A DNA stretch of 64,000 nt from Methanobrevibacter ruminantium (GCA_004553595.1 SFKZ01000002.1:1-64000); one strand, 5' to 3'; shown: positions 45,004 to 54,760, numbered from the stretch's first letter. Notes: generated by a model from the letters alone, not told the origin. A program made the numbers and translations.

Positions 45004-45005
45004 CT

Positions 45006-45827
45006 TTAACCACCTACACTAATCAAGATGTTACCCTTAACAGATATGAATGATTCAAGGAACCTAAGATATTCTTCATCCCAACCCTCATCAGGTATTA
45101 GGATACTGGTTGTACCTTGCGCCAACCTATTATTAATCAGATTAACACCATCCTTATCCACAAGCTTATCTGTTGTTATGTCCATATCTTCATCATCATA
45201 AGCCCTTAGACTATCATTGCTGAATGGTGGATTATCATAAGTTTTATGGTCTACTGTGTGAATGCTGTTCAATAGGGTTGTGCCTGTCTCTGCACTTCCA
45301 AAAGCATTAGTGAAAGCCACTAGCAAATCCTTCATAGTCAACAATTGATGGTTCTTAAGGTACAAGTAGATACGGTATTCCTCATCACTCAATACTCTGG
45401 TGTAAGTGTCATCATCAGTATAAGAGATGGTAGGTCTAATCAGATTATATGATCTTCCCCAGAAAACATCCAAACTGTTCAAGACATCATCAGTAACAGT
45501 CTCGCTAACCCATTCGTCATTAACATAGGAATACTTAGTGAAACAAGCATCAGTAGAGGTAGTGTACTGAGGGACATAATAAGCATGATTTGTGTCCGCT
45601 TCTTCAGGGAAACCATTAACGATTTCCACACTTCCGACGTTACAATCAAGTATACTGTAATCAATACGGAACTGGGTGACAAGGTCATTCAACCTATCAA
45701 AAGCATCACCTATTACCTTATAAATGAAGAAACCTGTAGGAGATGGGGGGTTCATGAAATTGTTCTCAATGTCATAATAGTAATCGCAGATTTCATCACC
45801 AGTCAAGCTGGAATTATCATAAGCCAT
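45006..45827 (-). CDS. baseplate/tail protein (P2 gpI-like position)
   Basis: 273 residues with DEEYRIYLYLKNHQLLTMKDLL in the middle and a C-terminal SILIPDEGW. Directly downstream of the J-like gene, the place of gpI-type tail proteins in contractile-tailed phages. Family assignment rests mainly on position. Confidence 0.5.
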   Translation of the reverse strand: MAYDNSSLTGDEICDYYYDIENNFMNPPSPTGFFIYKVIGDAFDRLNDLVTQFRIDYSILDCNVGSVEIVNGFPEEADTNHAYYVPQYTTSTDACFTKYSYVNDEWVSETVTDDVLNSLDVFWGRSYNLIRPTISYTDDDTYTRVLSDEEYRIYLYLKNHQLLTMKDLLVAFTNAFGSAETGTTLLNSIHTVDHKTYDNPPFSNDSLRAYDDEDMDITTDKLVDKDGVNLINNRLAQGTTSILIPDEGWDEEYLRFLESFISVKGNILISVGG

Positions 45828-45844
45828 AAATCTTTATCCTCCTT

Positions 45845-47203
45845 TTATGGTTCATCTGATTTGCCTGGTGTAGTCACTAATCCACCAGCAGGACCAGTAT
45901 TGATGACACTTACATCAGGACTTACCTGGTAAACCTCATCAGTATCCATGCTGATAGGTTCAGTCACAATACCCCAAGTAATGCTGCTGTCGCTAGTCTT
46001 TGTTGCTTTCTGATAGATTATAGCATCAGACACTTCTGGTATCTCCTCAATAAGCACACAAAGGTTTGCAGGGTTAAATGATTGGCCAATATTAGCATCC
46101 TCGTTGAATTGTGTAATCACTTCCTCAACCTTTGGAGTCACAGTGGATAATGTTGCTTCAGGATACTCTTCTGTATCGATGTTCACATATATCTTGTAAT
46201 TGATAGTGTAACCAGTGATTGAATCATCAGCCAATACATATTGTGGTGTGGCCTTCTGATAACCAAGGGTGATTCCTACGATGTTGTATTCATCCAATGC
46301 GAAGAATTGTCGGAGAGCATATTCACTAGGATAAAAGGTTCCAATAATGTCAGCTTGTCCTCCAGCGTATTCTTCCTCTGTCTCATCCTTATCAATAGGA
46401 TTATAGATCAACAACAAGTCCTCGTCTGCACTTACCCCTTCCTTTGAAGGTACTATGTCATGCACAAGGTTAACAACTCCTTCATCAACGAATGGGATTG
46501 TCTTGTACCAGTTAATGCTGCCTGTAGGGGAATTGTTAGGATGGTCTAGTATCCTTGCCCTGTAATCGTCATCTGATTCAATGTCTGTTCCACCAGCAAA
46601 AGCAGTATTGGTAACTCTAACTCCTGGAGGTAAATTGTTCTCAATGATAGTGATAGTGTCATCCAATACGTTAGTGTATTCCCCTTCATACTCGCAAGTG
46701 GCTTCAAGTCTAATGTATCTGTTGCCATTCAATGTTGTATCGGTATCCTCAACGGTAAAGCTAATGCTATCGTCAGTCAATACAACAAGGTCTTCAAGTA
46801 TTACTGGGTCTTCCAGGTCACATATAGTGCCTGCACCTTCATTCAATATTGCATCAGCTGTTAATGCTGTGTTGTTGTAATAGATTATAACATAACCAGT
46901 TGAAGGGCTTGCAGGTCGGCGGTATATTCCAAGACTGTCCCCAGTATTGTCCAGGAACTCTCCTTCTTGGGTATGTATCATACTCATCAAGTAATTATCA
47001 TTAATATTCTCACGTGCCTCAAGGAACAAGCTTGCAATAGTATCTAATAAATGATAAGCCTCGCTCCCTTCGGTGAAATCTGTAACCTTAGTCAAGCCAT
47101 TGTAATATGCTTGATCATACTTGCTTTTCAAGTAATCTATGACCTCATCCTTCTCTAATGTTGTTCCATCGAACAACTCCAAATATTCTGTTTCCTGCAC
47201 CAT
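45845..47203 (-). CDS. baseplate J-like protein
   Basis: 452 residues. Features of the baseplate J family include EGSEAYHLLDTIASLFLEARENIND near the start, GEFLDNTGDSLGIYR near residue 80 and GGTDIESDDDYRARIL near residue 205. It forms wedges of a contractile-tail baseplate. It follows the gp25-like gene. Confidence 0.85.
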   Translation of the reverse strand: MVQETEYLELFDGTTLEKDEVIDYLKSKYDQAYYNGLTKVTDFTEGSEAYHLLDTIASLFLEARENINDNYLMSMIHTQEGEFLDNTGDSLGIYRRPASPSTGYVIIYYNNTALTADAILNEGAGTICDLEDPVILEDLVVLTDDSISFTVEDTDTTLNGNRYIRLEATCEYEGEYTNVLDDTITIIENNLPPGVRVTNTAFAGGTDIESDDDYRARILDHPNNSPTGSINWYKTIPFVDEGVVNLVHDIVPSKEGVSADEDLLLIYNPIDKDETEEEYAGGQADIIGTFYPSEYALRQFFALDEYNIVGITLGYQKATPQYVLADDSITGYTINYKIYVNIDTEEYPEATLSTVTPKVEEVITQFNEDANIGQSFNPANLCVLIEEIPEVSDAIIYQKATKTSDSSITWGIVTEPISMDTDEVYQVSPDVSVINTGPAGGLVTTPGKSDEP

Positions 47204-47210
47204 AAATATC

Positions 47211-47597
47211 CTATCCTAAAGTATTAATCCTTTCCTCAAAACCTATTTCGCTTCCATCTACAAGTTGCAATTGCAATTGTAATTTTATGATGTCATGGTT
47301 TTCTGGGGTTATGTCAAGGTTAATAATTCCATAAACTCTAGGCTCCTCTAACATGCAATTCTCCACGTAAACTCGTAACTCACTAATCAATGAGGGATTC
47401 CTCTTCTCCCCTACGACTTGATAAACATTGCTCCCATATTCAGTATCTATGTTAGGGTATGTTCCAAGCCTTGTCAGTAACCTGTTCCTTATAGCTTGCT
47501 CTGCATTCGCTAATTCATTAACCAAACCAATGTCCCCATTACTGGTAATGAATCCCTCGCTGCTATAATCAGTACCGTAAATTTCAGTATCAGTCAT
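47211..47597 (-). CDS. gp25/gpW-like baseplate wedge protein
   Basis: 128 residues with LVNELANAEQAIRNRLLTRLGTYP and NPSLISELRVYVENCML, matching the gp25-like lysozyme-fold baseplate family. Its start overlaps the end of the upstream gene by four bases. Confidence 0.8.
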   Translation of the reverse strand: MTDTEIYGTDYSSEGFITSNGDIGLVNELANAEQAIRNRLLTRLGTYPNIDTEYGSNVYQVVGEKRNPSLISELRVYVENCMLEEPRVYGIINLDITPENHDIIKLQLQLQLVDGSEIGFEERINTLG

Positions 47598-48709
47598 TTT
47601 GTCACCGCCACAATTTTAGATCCATCAACCTCAGTCTTCATGTTCTGAGATACATCATAGGTCTTGCTCTTGTACTTGTTGTACATATGATACCTTTTCT
47701 CACCGTCCAATCCAGTGTATTCTGCTTTGATTATATCCACTTTCTTATTTGCACCCTTGCACATTATGAAGAATAACCAGGAAGCATCTACACAATTATA
47801 TGTCTTGCTGGTAAAGCATTTCTCGGCACTCTTTTTACCGAACTCTGTTTCCTTTTCGGATTTGACCTTGTGACCAATGTAATATTTGTATTTGAAACCA
47901 CCAGTTCCTCCAGCACTTGTGACCTTCAGGTATTTGTATATTTTCGCAACTGAACCTAATTCCTTGCCTTTGAGCATTATCTTTTTGATGATTGTGGATT
48001 GTTCATTGAACCCTCCAATCTTTGGATGTATGCTTGTTGGCTTACCTTTAAGGGGATTGTTCTTGTTACGATTGGTGGCTACAATTGCACCTTTCTTGTT
48101 GGTTATAATGTAGTCCCCCTCATAAGGGTCTCCCAATACTGAGCTTCCTTTGTTAAGGTCTATGCTTAACTTTTGGCTGTCAATGTCAAGGCTTACTGAT
48201 TCAACAGTTAAAGTCTTGTTGTTTATGTCCTTGAACCTTTGACCATCATCAAAACCATTGAAGTTTAATGTTAACAAGTCATCAACCTTAACGTTCAAGT
48301 ATGCAGGTATCTCGAGTTTACCTGCATAAGTGGTTCCTGTATTGATTAAACTTTGTGCCTTTGTCTTTGATTCCGCCTTGGACAAGTTACATTTTTGAGA
48401 TTGTGTTTCTGTAGCTGCAATATTCCCAGTTCCTGTAACTGTAGCTGGTTTCAATTTACCCCTTACCTTCTTGGCCTTGTCCTGTCCTGAAGTACCGCAG
48501 TAGTCTGCGTCACATTTGGAACATGTGATTTCACCTTCAGGGGTTTTCTTTGGATTGAAGGTTAATGTTCCTTTGGACTTGCATAAGGGGCAGTAATTCT
48601 TCCATGTGTGCTTTGTGAGTTTGTACTCGAAACCTTTCTTGGAGGGATAGGTCTTTACGGTGATGGTGTTTTTGTCTTTGCTTAATTGTTTAACTCCTTT
48701 CAAAACCAT
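47594..48709 (-). CDS. tail hub-region protein with C-terminal cysteine peptidase-like domain
   Basis: About 371 residues. An N-terminal zinc-ribbon-like part (CPLC...CSKC) is followed by a middle domain with LDIDSQKLSIDLN as in tail hub proteins. The C-terminal ~100 residues have NCVDASWLFFIMC, RYHMYNKY and TYDVS, which fit a Cys-His-Asp arrangement. Similar spacing is seen in the neighbour at 48728. The ATG at 48709 follows GGTGA; a longer start at 48721 would overlap it. Confidence 0.6.
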   Translation of the reverse strand: MVLKGVKQLSKDKNTITVKTYPSKKGFEYKLTKHTWKNYCPLCKSKGTLTFNPKKTPEGEITCSKCDADYCGTSGQDKAKKVRGKLKPATVTGTGNIAATETQSQKCNLSKAESKTKAQSLINTGTTYAGKLEIPAYLNVKVDDLLTLNFNGFDDGQRFKDINNKTLTVESVSLDIDSQKLSIDLNKGSSVLGDPYEGDYIITNKKGAIVATNRNKNNPLKGKPTSIHPKIGGFNEQSTIIKKIMLKGKELGSVAKIYKYLKVTSAGGTGGFKYKYYIGHKVKSEKETEFGKKSAEKCFTSKTYNCVDASWLFFIMCKGANKKVDIIKAEYTGLDGEKRYHMYNKYKSKTYDVSQNMKTEVDGSKIVAVTK

Positions 48710-48727
48710 TCTATTCACCATTCCATT

Positions 48728-49927
48728 TTAGCAATTGAAAGTATTAGGGTTAGTGTAATAAGCCAAGTGTCCTCCATTGCAAGCATGATTTCCCCATCCT
48801 TTGCTTGTGGTTGTGTCAGTTGCAAACCATTTCCCATTCAGTTTTGTCTCTGGGAAGAAGTGTCCTTTGATATGGTTACATCTGCTGTTTAATCCAATAC
48901 TACCAGAGAGGCTCATGTAAAGGTGTGTTTGGTCTGCACAATTACCCCCTCTTGCATTCAAGGTTCCTAATGCTCCTTTCTTTGTGCAAGCATAATTGAT
49001 ATATTTAATATGGTTTCTCATCCATTGCCATATTGCCTTTGCCTTAGCCTTGTCTGTCTTTGCTCCAGCATTACTGATAATTGAATTGGCTTGCTTGACA
49101 ATCTTGCTATTGATGTTGTACTTGTTGATGAAAGCTTGACCATCACTATTGGTATCAGAAGATGTTGAACCACTGCTTGATCCCTTTGTAACATTTTCTG
49201 TACAGTCAACAGCATCTCCTTCAATGTAACCCCAGGTTGCTATCATATCACGTGAGGCTGTAGCTGTTGCTCTTGTTGCTCCATTATAGACTACTCTTCC
49301 GACAGTGACAACATTATCAGTTGTTAATGTTTCCTCGTAATCTATGATTGTATTGGTTCCGTCACCTTGTGTGCTGAACTTGTAGCCTTGTTCAGTATTG
49401 ATGTTCTTACCGAAATGAAGTACTCCATCTACATCAACATAACATTCTACTGGGTTTCCTGCTTTCCATTCAAGATATTGCAATTGCCTTGCGATTTCCC
49501 ATATGCTTTTCTTCTCCCATTTAAGATACGAATGCTTGTTTGTTGTTTTGGTTAAACCTGCAAGGCTGAAGTTATTAGGGTCATTCTTCAACAATTTACG
49601 CAATAGGTTATAACTTGTGATATCATTGTAGCTGACACTTGCAATCTTGCTCATGTACAAACGAAGGTAACTTACACAATCATATTCATACAAACCATTA
49701 GTTGATTCCTGGGCCTTGTAGACTTGCCCACCGAAACTATATCTCTTACCACGAGGGTCATCATAACGTACCCTTGTCCCTTGAGATAATAGTTCATTGG
49801 TTCTGAAGCTGAATGAATCTGCAGAATCGGATTTGTAATCTATCTTCCCATTATTGTATGGCACACTATGGAAATTAGTCTGTGATAGTTTGGCAGTGTC
49901 GCTAACGTATAATGTTCCAATACTCAT
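48728..49927 (-). CDS. tail hub protein (XkdQ-like) fused to transglutaminase-like peptidase
   Basis: 399 residues. Residues 1-230 resemble XkdQ/gpD-type hub proteins (DPRGKRYSFGGQVYKAQ, SIWEIARQLQYLEWKAG). After a Ser/Gly linker near 245-255 a transglutaminase-like domain has ARGGNCADQTHLYMSL with Cys330, then HIKGHFFPE and WFATDTT. It probably opens pseudomurein locally during DNA entry. Confidence 0.75.
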   Translation of the reverse strand: MSIGTLYVSDTAKLSQTNFHSVPYNNGKIDYKSDSADSFSFRTNELLSQGTRVRYDDPRGKRYSFGGQVYKAQESTNGLYEYDCVSYLRLYMSKIASVSYNDITSYNLLRKLLKNDPNNFSLAGLTKTTNKHSYLKWEKKSIWEIARQLQYLEWKAGNPVECYVDVDGVLHFGKNINTEQGYKFSTQGDGTNTIIDYEETLTTDNVVTVGRVVYNGATRATATASRDMIATWGYIEGDAVDCTENVTKGSSSGSTSSDTNSDGQAFINKYNINSKIVKQANSIISNAGAKTDKAKAKAIWQWMRNHIKYINYACTKKGALGTLNARGGNCADQTHLYMSLSGSIGLNSRCNHIKGHFFPETKLNGKWFATDTTTSKGWGNHACNGGHLAYYTNPNTFNC

Positions 49928-49942
49928 TTCAACACTCCATTA

Positions 49943-50674
49943 TCATTTCTTTTTGCTTGTGATATTGTACTTCTTACGCCAATAATCACGAGTAACCTTG
50001 TCCCATTGTCCTTGGTTGGATTTGGAGACTTTTATCTTATAGGCTCGTTGCAGCTTATTGACTTCCTGCTTAGTGTACTTCAAGTAATCGCCATCAATCT
50101 TATAACCTTTGTAGTATCCTTTTTTCTGCAGGAACTTCTGCAAATACTTGACACATTTCTTATTAACCATACCATACTTCAAAGTACCGCAATCAGTTAA
50201 GAGTATTGTGATGTAACTGCTTGTCTTTTTAGCAGTGGTCTTCTTGGCCTTGGTAGTGGTTGTTTTCTTGGTTGCAGATTGGCCGATACGCTTGAAAGTG
50301 GCCTTAACAACATTCGGCTTCACATACTCTGTGAACTCCCAACTGATAAGGTAAGAGCCGTTAAGTTTCTTCTCTTCATTGTAAACAGTCAAGTAATAAT
50401 TCCCATTGACTTCAAGGTCTTCTGAAGCTACCAATACCCCAGCCTTTTCCTTGTAAGTCTTGGCAAGGTTACGATAAGAGGAGAGTATGCTCCGGTCATC
50501 CTTGCTCACAATACTGCTAAAGGACAATACTGTACCATTGGTGGAAATGTACTCAACACTATTCCCCCCAGTAGAGCCTATGAAAGTATTAATGTTATAC
50601 TCCCTATCCTTGTTCTTGCTAATTGAATCAAGGATATAAGGTATATTGACCCCTGCAAATCTAACTTCCACCAT
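49943..50674 (-). CDS. tail protein with wall-binding-like C-terminus
   Basis: 243 residues. Residues 1-135 look like a tail-tube-end adaptor. A Thr/Lys-rich linker near 135-150 leads to a domain with KYLQKFLQKKGYYKGYKIDGDY and VNKLQRAYKIK, close to peptidoglycan-binding (PG_binding_1-like) repeats. It lies between tape measure and hub, where LysM-type proteins sit in other phages. Confidence 0.6.
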   Translation of the reverse strand: MVEVRFAGVNIPYILDSISKNKDREYNINTFIGSTGGNSVEYISTNGTVLSFSSIVSKDDRSILSSYRNLAKTYKEKAGVLVASEDLEVNGNYYLTVYNEEKKLNGSYLISWEFTEYVKPNVVKATFKRIGQSATKKTTTTKAKKTTAKKTSSYITILLTDCGTLKYGMVNKKCVKYLQKFLQKKGYYKGYKIDGDYLKYTKQEVNKLQRAYKIKVSKSNQGQWDKVTRDYWRKKYNITSKKK

Positions 50675-50676
50675 TC

Positions 50677-52434
50677 TTACTCTACCCCTCTAATTACGTT
50701 TTGTTTATAGATTTCCTCATCAAGTTTTCTTACGATGAATTCTCCAGCAGATTCCTCAATGATGCCATTCATTATGATGTTAGGTCTTCCAGATACATTG
50801 CTGATGTTGTTTATCAGAGTACTGTTTGCGCTGCCTATACCGCTGACTCCTCCCATGCTGATACCAGCACTTCCAGTAACAATACCTGCACTTCCACCTA
50901 TTCCCATCAACATATCCCATGCTCCTTTGATAGCGTCAATGATAGGTTTCAAAGTGTTATAAGCATCCTGGAACGGAGCAGTTATAGCATGAGTTACACC
51001 ATTGAAAGCACCTTGTATAAGTCCTTTAACTCCATTGAAAGCATTTCCTATCATATTGGCTATTGACCTTGCTTTAGCGGTGGCTTGATTCCAAAGGTTC
51101 ATCGCTGCAGATATGATTCCCCATATCGCTGAAAATGCTGCTTGCACTCTACCAACAAGCCAAGCACCAGCCGCAGTTATTGCACTCATCAGTCCAGATA
51201 ATGCTCCTGATATGAACGAGTAGATTTGTTGTGCGAACGTTACTATGCTCTGCCAGGCATTGTCTACCATTGCACGGAACCAGTCCACATTCTGATAAGC
51301 CCATATGAGCGCAGCCGCCAAAGCAATTAACGCAATCACAACCAATATGATAGGGTTCAAACTCATCACTGCATTCAATACTGTTTGCGCACCAGAGAGT
51401 AACCAATTTGCAGCAGCAGAAAGTTTAGTCATAATGTTCAACTGACTTAACCATTGTATCATACCAAGATTCTTGATAGCTTGCATACCAGTTGCCATTT
51501 GTCCAAGTCCAGAGATAGTGTCTATGATAGGACCTCCTGCAACGGTACCTGCTACAATACCCATACCTACAAGGCCACCAGTAGCATCATTCAATTGGAG
51601 GATATAATCCATTGCGCCTTTCTCTGCACCCAACCACATACTTGATAATGCATCTTGGGAATTATAGAGCATACCATCCCATTCAGCCTGCTTGTTAAGC
51701 ATAGTGTCCTGAGTAGCAATACCACCATAACCCAAATCGTTAAGGACTTGTTGCATTGCAGCTTGCCTCTCTTGGAAGGTAGTTGCTTGTTTCAACTTGT
51801 CAACTTGACTACTTACGATGGATCCTCTTTCAAGTTCTGCAGTATTACCATCCAACAAATATTTCATGATGTCCTGTTGTGATTCAGTGGCCATCTTTCC
51901 CATGGTAGCGGAACCGGCCATATAATCTGCCATGGTCTTGGTTGCTGCTTCCATCTCCTCTGGCTTCAAGTTATTACCTAAAGCCTGTGCGGTGGATAAT
52001 ACGCTACGCATGGTGTTGTCATCACCAGGCATACTTGCAACAATATCACTAATTCTTTGATATTGTTTTGCAGCTTCTTCGGCTCCAAGGTTCATTGTAA
52101 GGAATGCTTTGTTTTGCTCGGATTGCATTCCTGCTTGTTCCACTTCTTGGATAGCATTCTTTAAATCAATAACGCCTTGCTTGGTTTTGCCTACTCCATC
52201 ACTAAGGTTTTGCATTGCTTGTTGAACTGCAGATTCATCAACATCAATAACGAATTCTGCGCTACCGTTGAGGCTTTCCTCTTTTTCTCCAGCAGCGTCT
52301 AATCCATCATCATCTACAGCAACTTCAAACCCAACCACTTTATCAGCGAGACTGCTCAATAATGCTTCCAATTCTTTGACTTGTTCGTCATCGACATCGG
52401 CAGCAACTCTAATCTTTACTTCTTTTTCAGCCAT
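50677..52434 (-). CDS. tail tape measure protein
   Basis: 585 residues. Long helical N-terminal regions are followed by hydrophobic segments around residues 290-440 (LNPIILVVIALIALAAALIWAYQNV) and repeated AFNGVKGLIQGAFNGV-like units. Composition, size and position after the tail chaperone genes fit a tape measure protein, which sets tail length. Confidence 0.8.
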   Translation of the reverse strand: MAEKEVKIRVAADVDDEQVKELEALLSSLADKVVGFEVAVDDDGLDAAGEKEESLNGSAEFVIDVDESAVQQAMQNLSDGVGKTKQGVIDLKNAIQEVEQAGMQSEQNKAFLTMNLGAEEAAKQYQRISDIVASMPGDDNTMRSVLSTAQALGNNLKPEEMEAATKTMADYMAGSATMGKMATESQQDIMKYLLDGNTAELERGSIVSSQVDKLKQATTFQERQAAMQQVLNDLGYGGIATQDTMLNKQAEWDGMLYNSQDALSSMWLGAEKGAMDYILQLNDATGGLVGMGIVAGTVAGGPIIDTISGLGQMATGMQAIKNLGMIQWLSQLNIMTKLSAAANWLLSGAQTVLNAVMSLNPIILVVIALIALAAALIWAYQNVDWFRAMVDNAWQSIVTFAQQIYSFISGALSGLMSAITAAGAWLVGRVQAAFSAIWGIISAAMNLWNQATAKARSIANMIGNAFNGVKGLIQGAFNGVTHAITAPFQDAYNTLKPIIDAIKGAWDMLMGIGGSAGIVTGSAGISMGGVSGIGSANSTLINNISNVSGRPNIIMNGIIEESAGEFIVRKLDEEIYKQNVIRGVE

Positions 52435-52459
52435 TCGCTATAATCTCCTTATATACTTT

Positions 52460-52690
52460 TTAATATGTTAGGAATGTTTTCTTGGTTGACCTGAATCTTA
52501 TGATCTCATCTGTGATTATTATCATTGCCAAATGTTGGAAATGTGTTAAGTTGTTATAATCCTCTAAGGTTAATGTTATTATTCCACGGTCAAACATTCT
52601 TGTAATGTGACAAAGTTTACCATCTTTATAATTCAAGTGTTCCCTCAAGAAATCGTTCCAATGCCTCCGAGGAAGCCTTATCTGTTTCAA
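52460..52690 (-). CDS. tail assembly chaperone, downstream frame
   Basis: The open frame of up to 76 codons overlaps the end of the upstream chaperone gene by 65 bases in another frame. The pair sits directly before the tape measure gene, the place of gpG/gpGT-type proteins made by ribosomal frameshifting. The frame relation needs a +1 shift. It might instead start at an internal ATG near 52597. Confidence 0.5.
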   Translation of the reverse strand: MKQIRLPRRHWNDFLREHLNYKDGKLCHITRMFDRGIITLTLEDYNNLTHFQHLAMIIITDEIIRFRSTKKTFLTY

Positions 52691-53015
52691 TACCGCTCAC
52701 TTCATATACGCACTTAGCGACATCTGAACTGAAACCAGCAGGCATCTCATCAAGCAATATCTCAATTAATTCTTTCTTGTATGGTGTTCCATCCTTATGA
52801 ACAAGACACTCTTGGATAATGGTCTCGTTCATCTTCATGACATCCTTTTGACCATACTGAGTGAATAGTTTCATGAATCTTTTCTGACTTATAGGTTTAA
52901 CATAGACCTCATAATCTTCATCTTCATAAGTGATTATGAACCTTTTATAAAATTCGTTGTTGAGGATTCTTTGTTCTGTTTCTAACAATAATTCCTCTAG
53001 GCTTTTCTCTGCCAT
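52626..53015 (-). CDS. tail assembly chaperone, upstream frame
   Basis: 129 residues, acidic and helical (MAEKSLEELLLETEQRIL...). Position and size match the first tail chaperone gene. GGGGTG precedes the ATG. Confidence 0.6.
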   Translation of the reverse strand: MAEKSLEELLLETEQRILNNEFYKRFIITYEDEDYEVYVKPISQKRFMKLFTQYGQKDVMKMNETIIQECLVHKDGTPYKKELIEILLDEMPAGFSSDVAKCVYEVSGIETDKASSEALERFLEGTLEL

Positions 53016-53072
53016 TCAATTACACCCCTAAAAAATGATAGTAAAAAAGTTTTTAGTTTAAAAAAAAATAAG

Positions 53073-53101
53073 GGAACTAAAACAAAAGTATGTTTAGTTC
53101 C
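53073..53101 (-). terminator. terminator after the tail tube gene
   Basis: GGAACTAAA and TTTAGTTCC form a 9-bp stem that overlaps the tube gene stop codon, followed on the minus strand by a long T run. It could lower expression of genes beyond the abundant tube protein. Confidence 0.65.
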
Positions 53102-53498
53102 TGGAAACATCTTCATCAACATCTTCTGCAGTAATCTCAATAGATTCTGTAGTCAAAGAATCCACATTCCATGTTTTGTTGTATTTACTTACTAAACAAC
53201 GAAGATAGATCTCCTTGATAGTGTATGCTGTTCCTCCTTTATCACGAACAGTCTCCTTAAGTGTCACTTCCCCCTTGTTCGCTTTCATATCCTTCAATAC
53301 GTTACGCATTGCAATGTAAGTTTCCATATCTGGTGCAATAAGTTTATCTATGCTTATAGTGTATGGGGTTTTCTCCGTACCGTTGCTAACTGGACCATCA
53401 AAAGTGTTCTCAGTGTTCACTTCAGAATTATCGTCAACGTCTACACCAGTACCTCTGCCGAAAGGGACTCCATTAATAATAATTGTCTTATCTGCCAT
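53094..53498 (-). CDS. tail tube protein
   Basis: 134 residues. The start, INGVPFGRGTGVDVDDNSEVN, and the end, SIEITAEDVDEDVSRN, with alternating beta strands fit the major tube protein family. It directly follows the sheath gene. Confidence 0.65.
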   Translation of the reverse strand: MADKTIIINGVPFGRGTGVDVDDNSEVNTENTFDGPVSNGTEKTPYTISIDKLIAPDMETYIAMRNVLKDMKANKGEVTLKETVRDKGGTAYTIKEIYLRCLVSKYNKTWNVDSLTTESIEITAEDVDEDVSRN

Positions 53499-53511
53499 CC
53501 TTTCACCTCTC

Positions 53512-54591
53512 TTAGATTACATCATAGGTTACGTTCACATCGATTTCAGTTATGACTCCATCAAAGACTATCTCTTCAATCTTTGCCCTTACTTTATCTC
53601 TGTTAACTTTCTCAACACTGTAAATAATATCCTCGACCAACTCTTGATCTTCAATACATTCTCTTCTTAAACTTGCAAGACGTTGTTCAATAGCATCTAA
53701 AGTTGCAGGTTTGTTCTTTTCTCCAAAGTAATTCTCTAGATTGAAAAGGTTAATGATATAATTGATTGTTCTTTCCATGTACAAGTCAAGGTTTATTTCA
53801 GTACCATCACTAGCAGTTACTTTATGTGGTAATCTGCTGTTTAGAATCACAAAGTTTTTCTCTGCACGGTTCAAACATTTAGCTATAGGGTAACCTGCTT
53901 CTACAAGTTTGTAACCAATGTCAGATGATTGTGCGAAAGTCAACTCTTCAGTAACTCCTTCAACACCCTCAAGAGACTTCATAGTAAAACTTTCATCAAC
54001 TTTTCTCTTACAAACCAAACCAGCGTAATATGCTGTGGTTTGAGCAATACTCAACAAAGTATTGTTGACAGTGTATTGTTGAGTCATCAATCCGAAAGTT
54101 CCACCATCAGCGAAGATAGATGCAGTGGTAATATAATCCGCTGCAGCAGTACGTGTAACTGGTGAGATTAAACCTACAGGGTGACTAGCAGTGAAACGGT
54201 CATCCAAATAGGATTTAATGCTTCCTAAATGAGTATCAGATAAAACGTAAGGTGTCAATAAAACATCATAATTCTCTTCCAAACTGGTAGCAGCAGTAAC
54301 AATCTCTGCACCAGTAGGGCTACCGCTAGTGGATGGGCTAATGTCTACAAGGATAACATCAGTAGCACCCCCACGGAATAAAGGTTCAAGGCATTGGTCC
54401 CCGACTGGTGAACTGGCAGTGACTGGGCCTGTGGTCGCTTCAGCTATAGCATCAGGATAACCTTTCACACTTACCGGTTGAGATAATGTTTTACTGAACT
54501 CCGCCACGAGTGCAACTTTACCTGCTCTCCCTGGTTGGCCCTTTGGGACATTGTCCACTTGTGTAACTGTAATTTTTGGTATAATCGCCAT
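53512..54591 (-). CDS. contractile tail sheath protein
   Basis: 359 residues with GRAGKVALVAEFSKT near the start, FRGGATDVILVDI near residue 72 and the C-terminal VRAKIEEIVFDGVI region typical of sheath proteins. It shows that the prophage encodes a contractile tail. The tube gene follows. Confidence 0.8.
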   Translation of the reverse strand: MAIIPKITVTQVDNVPKGQPGRAGKVALVAEFSKTLSQPVSVKGYPDAIAEATTGPVTASSPVGDQCLEPLFRGGATDVILVDISPSTSGSPTGAEIVTAATSLEENYDVLLTPYVLSDTHLGSIKSYLDDRFTASHPVGLISPVTRTAAADYITTASIFADGGTFGLMTQQYTVNNTLLSIAQTTAYYAGLVCKRKVDESFTMKSLEGVEGVTEELTFAQSSDIGYKLVEAGYPIAKCLNRAEKNFVILNSRLPHKVTASDGTEINLDLYMERTINYIINLFNLENYFGEKNKPATLDAIEQRLASLRRECIEDQELVEDIIYSVEKVNRDKVRAKIEEIVFDGVITEIDVNVTYDVI

Positions 54592-54594
54592 AGT

Positions 54595-54747
54595 CTATTC
54601 TCCTAAGTATTTCTGTAATAATTTTTCTGTTTCCTTTAATGTCTTTGGTTCCTTTTCAAGGCTACGGATAAAACCTTCTTTGACATACTTGTTAAGGTCA
54701 AGGTTGGTCATGTATTCCTTGAAGTTGAACTCTTCAGTCTTTGCCAT
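54595..54747 (-). CDS. 50-residue prophage protein, unknown function
   Basis: MAKTEEFNFKEYMTNLDL at the start, then a charged helical sequence ending LLQKYLGE. GGTGTGAT lies just upstream. It sits between the connector gene and the sheath gene, with only three bases to the latter. Confidence 0.65.
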   Translation of the reverse strand: MAKTEEFNFKEYMTNLDLNKYVKEGFIRSLEKEPKTLKETEKLLQKYLGE

Positions 54748-54760
54748 CTTTTATCACACC

